From: Candidatus Zixiibacteriota bacterium
GTDB lineage: Bacteria > Zixibacteria > MSB-5A5 > WJJR01
Assembly: GCA_016199865.1 (NCBI GenBank)
Contig: JACQFV010000005.1
Span: 1-37,674, forward strand
Direction: 5' to 3'
DNA length: 37,674 nucleotides
Every line of letters starts with the position of its first letter. Position 1 is the first letter of the stretch. The notes under the pieces are model-generated. The model worked only from the letters and a program-made list of their open reading frames with translations. It had not been told where the DNA came from and did no database searches. Shown piece after piece: positions 17,983 to 26,020 of this stretch. The position numbers and the translations under genes were made by a program.

Positions 17983-18030
17983 CCCTTCGCTTCATCCCAT
18001 CCGCCATCGGCGGATGGGATTCGCTCAGGG
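17983..18030 (-). repeat. Palindromic repeat, conserved-arm family, copy A
   Basis: Read on the minus strand: CCCTGAGCGA, a 12-bp perfect stem (ATCCCATCCGCC) with a 3-base loop, then GAAGCGAAGGG. The arms match the copies at 35713-35751 and 37303-37341, while the stem differs entirely in sequence. It lies between the M29 aminopeptidase and the SGNH hydrolase genes. Confidence 0.8.
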
Positions 18031-18089
18031 TGACAGTAGCGGACTAGTCTGTGCCAATTCGCTCAAGACCAACCAGGAAACCGCGTTCG

Positions 18090-19127
18090 ATGCGGCTGAT
18101 CGCGCTGGCGGCCGCTGCGCTCGTGCTGCTGGAAATCACAGGCCAACTGGTCGGCAAGCCCAATCCGCCGACCGACCCCACCTTCACATCCGCCCGCGAA
18201 TGGAGTTTTCCCGATCGGATCGCCAAAGATCATGACCTGTTCTGGCGCTACCGCCCCGGCCAGACTATAAAACGGGGATTCCTGGCCCCGGGGACGTACA
18301 GGATCAACTCACGCGGGTTTCGCACGCCGGAATACGCTGAATCGAAGCCCGGTGGCACGCAGCGGGTCCTCTGTCTGGGTGAGTCGACGACGTTCGGAGT
18401 CGGCATCGCCGATGAGGGAGTCTGGCCGCGCGCGCTGGAACGGCAACTGAATGCTCTCGACCCGCAGAAACGCCGTTGGGAAGTGCTCAATCTGGCGGTC
18501 ACCGATTACACGTCGCATCAAGGGCTGATTTTGGCCCGTCGCGAGTTGCCGCGCCTTCGTCCCGACTTAGTCCTCATCAATTTCTCCTGGGCGGATCATC
18601 AGGAGGCCGCAGGGAAAACCGACGCCGAGTTGTCCATGCCGCCGGCCTGGATGGTGGAATCCGGAAATCTCTTGTCCCGCTCCGCCATAGTCCGTTGGGC
18701 GGAGAACCTCTGGTACAGTGTCCGGCCGCCCTCACCGTCAAAATCAGAGCTGACCTACAGCGTCTGGCGTGTCCCGCCGGAGAACTACCCGACCAATATC
18801 GAAGCGATCTGCGCGGAGGCGATCCGTGTCGGCGCGCGGCCGGTGATCGTGACCTCACCCATCGCCTGGCCGCCTGTGGGAAACTCCGATGCCACGGGGA
18901 TTTTCCATATTCACCATCGCTACCGCCGTCTGGCGCGCTACGCCGCTATCGCCGGCGGCGGCGAGTTTGTCGAACTGGCCAACGAGTTTGATCACCATCG
19001 CGAGTTCTTTTCTGATCCTCAGCATGACTTCCAGAACTTCAACGCCCGCGGTCACGCCTTCGCCGGGGAATTCCTGGCGCGCTACCTCTTGGGCGCAACG
19101 GCGGACACAACTGACTCGCAGCGTTAG
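18090..19127 (+). CDS. SGNH/GDSL-type hydrolase, membrane-anchored or secreted
   Basis: Predicted esterase or carbohydrate O-deacylase of the SGNH hydrolase fold. The 345-residue protein begins with a hydrophobic segment (about 3-20) that could be a signal peptide or anchor. The nucleophile block is CLGESTTFG (Ser at about 99; GES in place of GDS), followed by LAVTDYTSHQ, and a C-terminal block with D-x-x-x-F-N-x-x-GH supplying the Asp/His pair. The frame is open 13 codons further upstream to a GTG; the ATG at 18090 places the hydrophobic segment at the N-terminus. Natural substrate unknown. It ends 9 bases before the first copy of a 10-bp direct repeat flanking a fold-back element. Confidence 0.8.
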   Translation: MRLIALAAAALVLLEITGQLVGKPNPPTDPTFTSAREWSFPDRIAKDHDLFWRYRPGQTIKRGFLAPGTYRINSRGFRTPEYAESKPGGTQRVLCLGESTTFGVGIADEGVWPRALERQLNALDPQKRRWEVLNLAVTDYTSHQGLILARRELPRLRPDLVLINFSWADHQEAAGKTDAELSMPPAWMVESGNLLSRSAIVRWAENLWYSVRPPSPSKSELTYSVWRVPPENYPTNIEAICAEAIRVGARPVIVTSPIAWPPVGNSDATGIFHIHHRYRRLARYAAIAGGGEFVELANEFDHHREFFSDPQHDFQNFNARGHAFAGEFLARYLLGATADTTDSQR

Positions 19128-19135
19128 CCGTCGAC

Positions 19136-19303
19136 GCCACCGACGGGGCGTGTTGAAAAAGCCCCGATTCTTGATGCGCGCCACGACCGTGGCGTCACAC
19201 GTCCTCGTGTGACGCCGTGTATGACAACGGGCTGCCACACGAGGACGTGTGGCAGCACTCCCCCGGTCGGGCATCCAGCGGATTTTTCAACAGGCCACCG
19301 ACG
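19136..19303. mobile_element. Fold-back (MITE-like) element with 10-bp flanking direct repeat
   Basis: GCCACCGACG occurs at 19136-19145 and again at 19294-19303, as a target-site duplication would. Between them, TGTTGAAAAA (19151-19160) and TTTTTCAACA (19283-19292) form terminal inverted repeats, and two internal hairpins (19191-19216 and 19231-19256) with 11-bp stems have loops TCCT and AGGA, making them inverted versions of one another. No transposase is encoded. Removing the element and one repeat joins the DNA so that the potassium-channel fragment reads GTC GAC GCC ACC GAC GAT, close to the family's GDATDD. Confidence 0.7.
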
Positions 19304-19851
19304 ATCGCATTCTGATCGGTGCCGGCGTCAAGACGGCGCGGGCGCTGGTGATTACCTTGCCGCAGGAAGCGGACAATGTCCTGATCGCATTGACCGCCCG
19401 GCAACTGAACCCACCCCTGCACATCGTCGCCCGCGCCGACGAGGATCGCAACCGTCGCCAGCTCCTCTTGGCAGGCGCCAACACGGTCATCAGCCCCCAC
19501 GAGATCGGCGGCCTGCGCATGGCAATCGCGACGGTCTCTCCCAACGTCCTGGATTTCATGCAGGTGGCCGGAGGGAGCGAGGTCTCAGGTTCCCAGATCG
19601 AGGAACTTCTGGTCGGGGCCGGGTCGCGTCTGTGCGGGGTCACGCTGCACGATTCCCCGATCATGTCGGAACTGGGGTTGGCCGTGATCGGGATGCGCAA
19701 GGCCGGTGGCACGATGCGTCTGGCTCCCGGCGCGGAGGAGACCATCGACCCTGGCGACGTCATGATCGTCATCGGCTCCCTCGACAAACTGGCGACTCTC
19801 CGTGATCTGACCGCTGCGCCGCCCGGTACGATTGAACCGCCCTCGCGTTAG
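19294..19851 (+). pseudogene. C-terminal fragment of a TrkA/RCK-type potassium channel
   Basis: The 185 residues visible begin at ATDDRILIGAGVKTARALVI, the middle of the TrkA-N (RCK) Rossmann domain, and continue through DNVLIALTARQLNP and SPHEIGGLRMA into a TrkA-C domain (about 105-180, IEELLVGAGSRLCG and GDVMIVIGS). The family's pore helices, selectivity filter and the first Rossmann beta strands with the GxGxxG loop are absent. Directly upstream lies a fold-back element and then an unrelated hydrolase gene. No start codon or ribosome-binding site serves the fragment. It is best read as a decayed channel gene; the remaining frame is uninterrupted, so the loss may be recent. Confidence 0.85.
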
Positions 19852-19879
19852 GCGAAAAGCAAACCTGGACCGCGTCCCA

Positions 19880-19917
19880 AAAGAAATCGGCGTCCCGCCG
19901 GTCAGTGGCGGGACGCC
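19880..19917 (-). terminator. Intrinsic terminator of the FadL/esterase operon
   Basis: An 11-bp perfect stem (GGCGTCCCGCC at 19889-19899 with its complement at 19907-19917, 7-base loop) is followed on the minus strand by GATTTCTTTTGG. It lies 20 bases beyond the esterase stop, where a terminator is expected. Confidence 0.7.
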
Positions 19918-19937
19918 GTCGTCACTTCAGGCCCACG

Positions 19938-21227
19938 TCATAGGCCCGGAGGCCGCTGCAGATACTGGTCATGGAACTTGATGATTTTTCGCAATCGCGT
20001 CATCAAGAGCTTCGAGTGGCCGGCGGATATCCCCGATGCTCCGGAGTACTCCTCATAATCGTGTGCGACACCGGCGGCCGTCAGAGCGGCGTCGAACTCC
20101 CGATTCTGTTCCAGATACCCCAACTCGTCGTCTTCGCCCACGTCCATGTAGATCGGCATGTCTTGGAAGAGTGTCGGATTGGAGGCACGCCGGTTCACGA
20201 AGACGGTCTTCACGTCGGCCGAATCGTGCCACAGGCGCCAGACCGCCGGATCGGGCTGTCCGGTTCGGTCAAAGATCATATCCACGCCAAACCCGTTGGT
20301 GTCCGCGCCGGGAAACTTGATGGTGCGGGGACCGCTGGCCAAAGGACTGAAGAAATCCCATGGGCAGATCGTGTACCAGATGGGACGGAAGGGATCCTTA
20401 TATCTGAGACACCCCACGGAATCAAGGATCCGCAGAGGATGTGGCGAAAAAGCCGAGGACATGGCCAAGAACATTCGAGTGTTTGGCTGGTCCGCATGGA
20501 GACGAATCTGGGTGTACAGGGAAGTATCGCCGGCTGCTACCCCGCTTTCCGTCATAACATTGGGGACCAGATCCTTCCACACCCCGGACGGAATGCTCGG
20601 GTCGCCGATCGAGAGCATCCCGGATAGGGACGAAATCGAGGAAAACACCTGTGGATGGTCCAAGGCGTAGCGCAGAGCGCCGTATCCGCCCATCCCATGC
20701 CCGGAGATGGCCCGGGCTCCCGGCCCTGCCTGCGTGTAGACCTTGTACGCCGAGCCGGGCGCCTCCATGTGGTTGATCAACTCAGTGATCACTTCCTCGT
20801 ACATGGTGGTCGAGTCGGCATTGCGGTAGTACGACCCGCCGAAAACGTTTGAGGCATCCACCATGACGACCAGCATCCGCCCGATTTCCCCCTTGCTGTA
20901 CATGTCGTCGAGCAACGCCTGCAGCCCGTAGCGCAGGAAGTAGCCGGCATCGCCGTCGAAGTCATGCAAGAGATAGAGTACTGGAAAGGGCTGTTGCTGA
21001 ACGTTGAGCGGCTGATCCGACGCGTAGGCGACAATCACCTGCCGTGAGACCCGGTCATTGGCCGAATTCCGTTTCAATTCGTTGGTAAATCCGAAGGTCT
21101 CCATGAAGGGGTCCCGCTGCTGCACGGTCGTCACCCCCAGCGGATCGTCGTGCTGGGCGCAACCGGAAACCCCGCCCAGACCCGCACACGCGACCACCAA
21201 CGCCACGAACCATTTCATCGCCGGCAT
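19938..21227 (-). CDS. Putative esterase-family lipoprotein lacking the nucleophile serine
   Basis: An alpha/beta-hydrolase of the putative-esterase family (S-formylglutathione hydrolase/antigen-85 fold), 429 residues. The N-terminus is a lipoprotein signal peptide with lipobox VSGC (Cys at 23), so it is likely anchored in the envelope. The nucleophile elbow, usually GHSMGG, reads GHGMGGYGAL with Gly at residue 178 in place of Ser. The acid residue region DVGEDDE and the late His in SAGHS remain. This suggests a non-hydrolytic binding protein, or a displaced nucleophile. The start is ATG 21227 with GGAAAGG eight bases upstream; earlier ATGs exist. It follows the FadL-like gene by 17 bases and is probably co-transcribed. 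Confidence 0.8.
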   Translation of the reverse strand: MPAMKWFVALVVACAGLGGVSGCAQHDDPLGVTTVQQRDPFMETFGFTNELKRNSANDRVSRQVIVAYASDQPLNVQQQPFPVLYLLHDFDGDAGYFLRYGLQALLDDMYSKGEIGRMLVVMVDASNVFGGSYYRNADSTTMYEEVITELINHMEAPGSAYKVYTQAGPGARAISGHGMGGYGALRYALDHPQVFSSISSLSGMLSIGDPSIPSGVWKDLVPNVMTESGVAAGDTSLYTQIRLHADQPNTRMFLAMSSAFSPHPLRILDSVGCLRYKDPFRPIWYTICPWDFFSPLASGPRTIKFPGADTNGFGVDMIFDRTGQPDPAVWRLWHDSADVKTVFVNRRASNPTLFQDMPIYMDVGEDDELGYLEQNREFDAALTAAGVAHDYEEYSGASGISAGHSKLLMTRLRKIIKFHDQYLQRPPGL

Positions 21228-21244
21228 CCTGTCATCCTTTCCCA

Positions 21245-22729
21245 TCAAAACCGATACGAAATCGAGGCGAGCGTCTCATACCGCGTGAGCGCGTAATCGC
21301 CGGGAAATACCACACTCCCAGCGCCGGCCCCGGACGAGGCCACTGTCCGTGACGACGCAAAGGCAATCTCCTGCGCCGCGTCGAGCCCCCAGCGCCCATT
21401 GAGGCGATAACCGATGCCGGCGGTCAGGCCGATGCGGTTGCCGACGTCGGGGAAATTGGGGCTGAAGGTCGAGTCCACCGCGGCCACGCCGTCGTAATAG
21501 GCGCCGCCCCGTATGAAGATGTTGTCACGCGCGTGACATTCCGCTCCCCCCGAAACCCGAACTTGATTTTTCCACCCGAACGGAATGGTCAGGTGGGTCA
21601 TACTCTGCGCCACGGCGTTGCTGTCGGCCCCGGTGTACAGGCCAGCGCCGTCGAACGAGATGTCCCAAGAGCCAACCGCCGACCAAAACGTCACGGCCAG
21701 ATCCAGAGCGACCGTCACCCTGGGGCTGGCCACCCAGCCGATTCCCGCGCCCACCTGCGCGGGCAGGTGGAGATCAAAGCCAAATCCACCCGACGATTGA
21801 AAGCGGGCGCTGTTGACTTCGTCGTGGACACCGCTGAAAAAACTCTTGGCCCGATTCAGCACCGTCATTTCGATGTTGGCCAGCTGCTGATTTCTCGGCC
21901 ACGCCATATTCAATGACGCCCGGCCGCTCATCGGCACGGTGACCGGGCTTTGAACGCTCAGCCCGACCGACACGGCTTCCGTTGCCTTCCAGAGCAGGCC
22001 GGCATTGGCTCCGATGGATAGGCCATGGCCGTCCAACGCGAAGTCTCCGGCAAATGCGTTGTAGGGGTACGCGTCGAAGGTCGATCCCAAACGGTTGGGG
22101 ACAAACAGGACTCGCCGGAGCACCAAATCTCCGTTGGTCAATGACAAACCGGCGCCCACAGCGAGGTTCTTGCCGAAGGTCTTGGCTGCCACGGGATGAA
22201 TGTCGAGAACGTCCAGATCCGTCCGGTAATTGGCGTCGGGGAACGCGTAATCGCTCGCGTAGCCGACGGGCTGGCGATACAAGTCCCAAGCATAGTTGAC
22301 ATCATGCGGCCACATGACGGCGCCGCCGAGGGCCCAACCTTTGCCACCCGACGGAACGGCGATGACGGCAAAAGACGGGATCGGCCAAACGTCCTTGAGA
22401 GGATACAATTTCCGACCGTTGGCCTGCCCGAATCCAACGTCCACCGCCCCCTCAGACACCCGTGGCGTGTAGCTCAACTGCGGGCTGTACGTCCCCAGGG
22501 AAACGTTCAATTCGCTGGATTTCAGAAAGGCGAGCCCAGCGGGATTGTAAGCGACGGCGCTCCAATCATCGGCCAGGCCACGAAAGGCCCCTCCCATGGA
22601 ACGCGCTCTAATGCCGACTCCGGCCGTGGCCAAACCGCTGGCCCGCACGCCAGCCGGATGCGCCAGAACTAGGCAGAGTCCAAAGGCGACCCAAGGGGTG
22701 ATGCCACGATCTTTCATCAACCGATGCAA
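21245..22729 (-). CDS. FadL/OmpP1/TodX-family outer-membrane transport protein
   Basis: Predicted outer-membrane beta-barrel for uptake of hydrophobic compounds such as long-chain fatty acids or hydrocarbons. The 494-residue protein has an N-terminal signal peptide ending near VRASG, the family's opening SMGGAFRGLADDWSAVAYNP followed by AGLAF, many alternating amphipathic strands, and a C-terminal Phe (ISYRF) expected for BAM-inserted barrels. The translation start may be TTG 22729 (GGGAG seven bases upstream) or ATG 22717. It leads a two-gene operon with the lipoprotein esterase homologue; the pairing suggests the lipoprotein handles or binds a related substrate, which is inference. Confidence 0.88.
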   Translation of the reverse strand: MHRLMKDRGITPWVAFGLCLVLAHPAGVRASGLATAGVGIRARSMGGAFRGLADDWSAVAYNPAGLAFLKSSELNVSLGTYSPQLSYTPRVSEGAVDVGFGQANGRKLYPLKDVWPIPSFAVIAVPSGGKGWALGGAVMWPHDVNYAWDLYRQPVGYASDYAFPDANYRTDLDVLDIHPVAAKTFGKNLAVGAGLSLTNGDLVLRRVLFVPNRLGSTFDAYPYNAFAGDFALDGHGLSIGANAGLLWKATEAVSVGLSVQSPVTVPMSGRASLNMAWPRNQQLANIEMTVLNRAKSFFSGVHDEVNSARFQSSGGFGFDLHLPAQVGAGIGWVASPRVTVALDLAVTFWSAVGSWDISFDGAGLYTGADSNAVAQSMTHLTIPFGWKNQVRVSGGAECHARDNIFIRGGAYYDGVAAVDSTFSPNFPDVGNRIGLTAGIGYRLNGRWGLDAAQEIAFASSRTVASSGAGAGSVVFPGDYALTRYETLASISYRF

Positions 22730-23045
22730 CGTCTCGCTCCCGTTTGAGGTTCGTGCCTCCGGCTACGGCCATTTCGCGTCCGGCGCCGTCGCCAAAAAGG
22801 ACAAACCGAAATCTACGCGCCTCCTGACAACCGGGTCAAACGCTTTCTCGGGCCTCCGTCGCAGTGGGACGGGGTTTCACGCCCGTCCGACGCCGACACG
22901 ATTACAGCGGAGCACAGGGATTATTCCCTCCCGAGTAAAGGAAAAACCACAGAAGCGATTGCCAAGCGCCTGACGGGGCCGTAAGTTGACCTGCTTGGGG
23001 CGGTTTGGGGTCCAACGCGCCCTCACAATAGAAGGTAGGGTCCGC
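22730..23045. other. Divergent intergenic region between fadL-like gene and uvrA
   Basis: No gene is evident in these 316 bases. A minus-strand promoter candidate lies at 22810-22839. A small inverted repeat GGACGGG/CCCGTCC is near 22869-22890. No LexA-type box (CTG-N10-CAG or similar) was recognised upstream of uvrA, so SOS control cannot be claimed. Confidence 0.5.
22810..22839 (-). promoter_or_regulatory. Candidate sigma70 promoter for the FadL/esterase operon
   Basis: On the minus strand TTGACC (22839-22834) is followed after 18 bases by TAGATT (22815-22810), matching 5/6 and 4/6 of the sigma70 consensus. It is about 85 bases upstream of the start codon region. Confidence 0.45.
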
Positions 23046-25940
23046 GTGTCAGGATTCATCCAAATTCAGGGAGCCAGAGAGCACAATCTCCGCAACCTCA
23101 CGCTGCGGATTCCCCGCGATAAGCTGGTGGTGTTCACCGGGTTATCGGGCTCGGGGAAATCGTCTCTGGCCTTCGACACAATCTACGCGGAGGGGCAGAG
23201 ACGCTATGTCGAATCGCTGTCGGCTTATGCGCGGCAATTCCTGGGATTAATGGAGAAGCCCGATGTCGATTTCATCGATGGGCTCTCACCGGCTATTTCG
23301 ATTGAGCAGCGTTCTTCCGCCAAGAACCCCCGTTCGACGGTCGGCACGGTGACTGAAATCTACGATTACTTGCGACTCCTCTACGCCCGCATCGGCATTC
23401 CCCACTGTTACCGCTGTGGCAGACCGATCAGCCGCCAGACAGTCTCTCAGATGGTGGACCATCTGATGGAATTGCCCCCCAAGACCCGGCTGGTGATCCT
23501 GGCGCCGCTCGTCGTCGGCCGAAAAGGGGAACACCGCGACATTCTTGATCAGATCAAGAAAAAGGGGCTGGTGCGGGTTCGCGTCGACGGCGAGATCTAC
23601 GATCTGGAGGAGATTCCGGCGCTCAACAAGAAGACCAAGCACACCATTGAAGCGGTGGTGGACCGCTTGCAGGCGGGGCCCACGATCAAATCCCGTTTGG
23701 CGGATTCACTGGCGACAGCCCTGCGTCTGGCGGGTGGCACGGCGCGGGTGGCCATCGCCAGCGCCGAAGAAGCGGTGTTCTCCGAGGATGCCGCCTGTCC
23801 CAACTGTGGTTTGTCGTTCGAAGAGCCGACACCCCGCCTGTTTTCCTTCAATTCTCCTTTCGGGGCCTGTCCAACGTGCGGCGGGCTGGGGCACAAGATG
23901 GAAATCGACCCCGATTTGGTCGTCCCCGATCCGACCCGGTCGATCTTCGAGGGCGCCATCGCCCCGTGGGGTGAAGATCCGGCCAATTGGTACCGGTTCA
24001 TGTTGCGCGGTGTCGCGACCCATTTCAATTTCAACTTCCGGACCCGATTCTGCGATCTGCCCAAGGAAGTGCGGCGGATCCTCCTCCATGGCTCGGGATC
24101 GAAGGAATTCAAGTTCGCCTATGAGCATGCCAGCGGAAAGGGGAAGGGGGAATACACCGGCCGCTTCGAGGGTGTCATTCCCAATCTCGAACGGCGCTAC
24201 CGGCAGACTGAGTCGCAGGGTGTCCGCCAATGGATCGAACAGTATATGCGCATGACCCCCTGCCCCGCCTGCCAGGGGGCCCGGTTGAAACCCGAAGCGT
24301 TGGCGGTCAAGGTCAGTGGGCAGTCGATCCATGAGGTGGTCGGCATGTCGATCAAGCAGTCGGCGGCCTTCTTCGCCAACTTGAAATTGAGCGCGCGTGA
24401 GCGCCAGATTGCGCGTCAGATTCTGAAGGAAGTGAACGAACGCTTGGGATTTCTGATCAACGTCGGCCTGGATTACATGACGCTCGAGCGCTCCGCGCAG
24501 ACCCTGTCCGGGGGCGAGGCGCAACGCATCCGATTGGCAACTCAAATCGGGTCGCGACTGGTGGGAGTGCTTTACATTCTGGACGAACCGTCGATCGGTT
24601 TGCACCAGCGCGACAACCGGCGCCTCCTGGACACGTTGATCGGCCTGCGTGACTTGGGCAATACCGTGATCGTCGTCGAGCATGACCGGGAGACAATCGA
24701 ATCGGCCGATTTTGTCGTCGATTTGGGACCGGGAGCGGGCAAGAATGGCGGAGATATTGTCGCGCTCGGACCGCCCGCCCGGATCAAGGCAACCAAGGGC
24801 TCCCTGACGGGTCAATACCTGTCATACCGCCGGTCGATCGCGACACCGGCGCGGCGTCGTAAAGGCAACGGGCAATCCTTACGGCTCGTCGGCGCGCGCG
24901 GCAACAACCTCAAGAACACAACCGTGGAATTCCCCCTCGGCGTGTTCACCTGCGTCACGGGTGTCTCCGGTTCGGGGAAGTCGACGTTGATTAATGAGAC
25001 CCTCTACCGCGTGTGCGCCCAACGCTTCTTCGATGCGAAGCGTCCGCCGCTGCCGCATGACCGTCTGCAGGGGCTGGAGGCCTTGGACAAGGTGATCGAC
25101 ATCGATCAGTCGCCGATCGGCCGCACCCCCCGCTCCAACCCGGCGACCTACACCGGTGTCTTTACATTCATCCGCGATCTATTTGCCCAACTCCCCGATG
25201 CCAAGATTCGGGGGTATGAACCGGGACGTTTCTCGTTCAACGTGAAAGGCGGGCGCTGCGAGGCCTGCGAGGGGGACGGGATCATCAAGATCGAGATGCA
25301 TTTTCTGCCCGACGTCTATGTCCCCTGCGAAGTCTGCAAGGGGAAGCGTTACAACCGGGAGACACTGGAAGTCACCTATAAAGGTAAGAGTATCGCCGAC
25401 GTCCTCGATCTGACCGTCGCGGAGGCGCTCGAGTTTTTTGCCAACATTCCCCGCATCAAGACCAAACTTCTGACATTGTCCCAAGTCGGTCTGGGCTACA
25501 TTCATCTGGGACAGCAGGCGACCACGCTCTCGGGTGGCGAAGCGCAACGGGTGAAACTGTCGACGGAGTTGTCCAAGGTGGCGACCGGCCAGACGCTGTA
25601 TATCCTCGACGAACCGACCACCGGTCTGCATTTTGAGGACATACGCATGCTGCTCGGGGTGCTCAATGAACTGGTGGAACGCGGGAACACGGTGATCGTG
25701 ATCGAGCATAACCTGGACGTCGTCAAGACCGCCGACTGGCTGATCGATCTGGGGCCGGAGGGAGGCGACGAGGGCGGCTGGGTGGTTGCGACCGGAACTC
25801 CCGAAGCCGTCGCCCGTAACCGCCGCTCGCACACGGGGCGCTTCTTACGCGTCGAGTTAGACCGGCGGACACCCGATGGTCGCGCCCGGTCCGGCGTCGC
25901 CCCGAGAGAACCGGCGTTGGCGGGCGAAGTGGCGGCGTAA
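23046..25940 (+). CDS. uvrA: Excinuclease ABC subunit A
   Basis: DNA-damage-sensing ATPase of nucleotide excision repair; loads UvrB. The 964-residue protein has both ABC modules: Walker [11 protein letters not shown] near residue 35 and GVSGSGKST in the second half, signatures [12 protein letters not shown] and [12 protein letters not shown], and Walker B regions [11 protein letters not shown] and [11 protein letters not shown]. Zinc-binding Cys pairs are CPNCG with CPTCG in the first half and CEAC with CEVC in the second. The start is GTG 23046 with AAGGTAGGG a few bases upstream; the frame extends 20 codons further without similarity. It heads a plus-strand run, but the 80-base gap to aconitase leaves operon membership open. 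Confidence 0.98.
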   Translation: MSGFIQIQGAREHNLRNLTLRIPRDKLVVFTGLSGSGKSSLAFDTIYAEGQRRYVESLSAYARQFLGLMEKPDVDFIDGLSPAISIEQRSSAKNPRSTVGTVTEIYDYLRLLYARIGIPHCYRCGRPISRQTVSQMVDHLMELPPKTRLVILAPLVVGRKGEHRDILDQIKKKGLVRVRVDGEIYDLEEIPALNKKTKHTIEAVVDRLQAGPTIKSRLADSLATALRLAGGTARVAIASAEEAVFSEDAACPNCGLSFEEPTPRLFSFNSPFGACPTCGGLGHKMEIDPDLVVPDPTRSIFEGAIAPWGEDPANWYRFMLRGVATHFNFNFRTRFCDLPKEVRRILLHGSGSKEFKFAYEHASGKGKGEYTGRFEGVIPNLERRYRQTESQGVRQWIEQYMRMTPCPACQGARLKPEALAVKVSGQSIHEVVGMSIKQSAAFFANLKLSARERQIARQILKEVNERLGFLINVGLDYMTLERSAQTLSGGEAQRIRLATQIGSRLVGVLYILDEPSIGLHQRDNRRLLDTLIGLRDLGNTVIVVEHDRETIESADFVVDLGPGAGKNGGDIVALGPPARIKATKGSLTGQYLSYRRSIATPARRRKGNGQSLRLVGARGNNLKNTTVEFPLGVFTCVTGVSGSGKSTLINETLYRVCAQRFFDAKRPPLPHDRLQGLEALDKVIDIDQSPIGRTPRSNPATYTGVFTFIRDLFAQLPDAKIRGYEPGRFSFNVKGGRCEACEGDGIIKIEMHFLPDVYVPCEVCKGKRYNRETLEVTYKGKSIADVLDLTVAEALEFFANIPRIKTKLLTLSQVGLGYIHLGQQATTLSGGEAQRVKLSTELSKVATGQTLYILDEPTTGLHFEDIRMLLGVLNELVERGNTVIVIEHNLDVVKTADWLIDLGPEGGDEGGWVVATGTPEAVARNRRSHTGRFLRVELDRRTPDGRARSGVAPREPALAGEVAA

Positions 25941-26020
25941 GCCAATGACGTGTGATGCCGCGAAGATGATGCGGTCTGTTTTGCGGAGCCAAGGTCCGGG
26001 GAAGATCGGGGGATGACGCC

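Noticed and set aside
16697-18007. Long minus-strand open frame (436 codons) opposite the M29 aminopeptidase
   Set aside because: It mirrors the real gene codon for codon, as happens in G+C-rich DNA, and shows no family motifs.
22986-23045. Longer N-terminus for UvrA (20 extra codons)
   Set aside because: No UvrA homology before [15 protein letters not shown] and a good ribosome-binding site precedes the GTG at 23046.
23706-24815. Minus-strand open frame of 369 codons inside uvrA
   Set aside because: Shadow of uvrA, whose frame is intact with all motifs.
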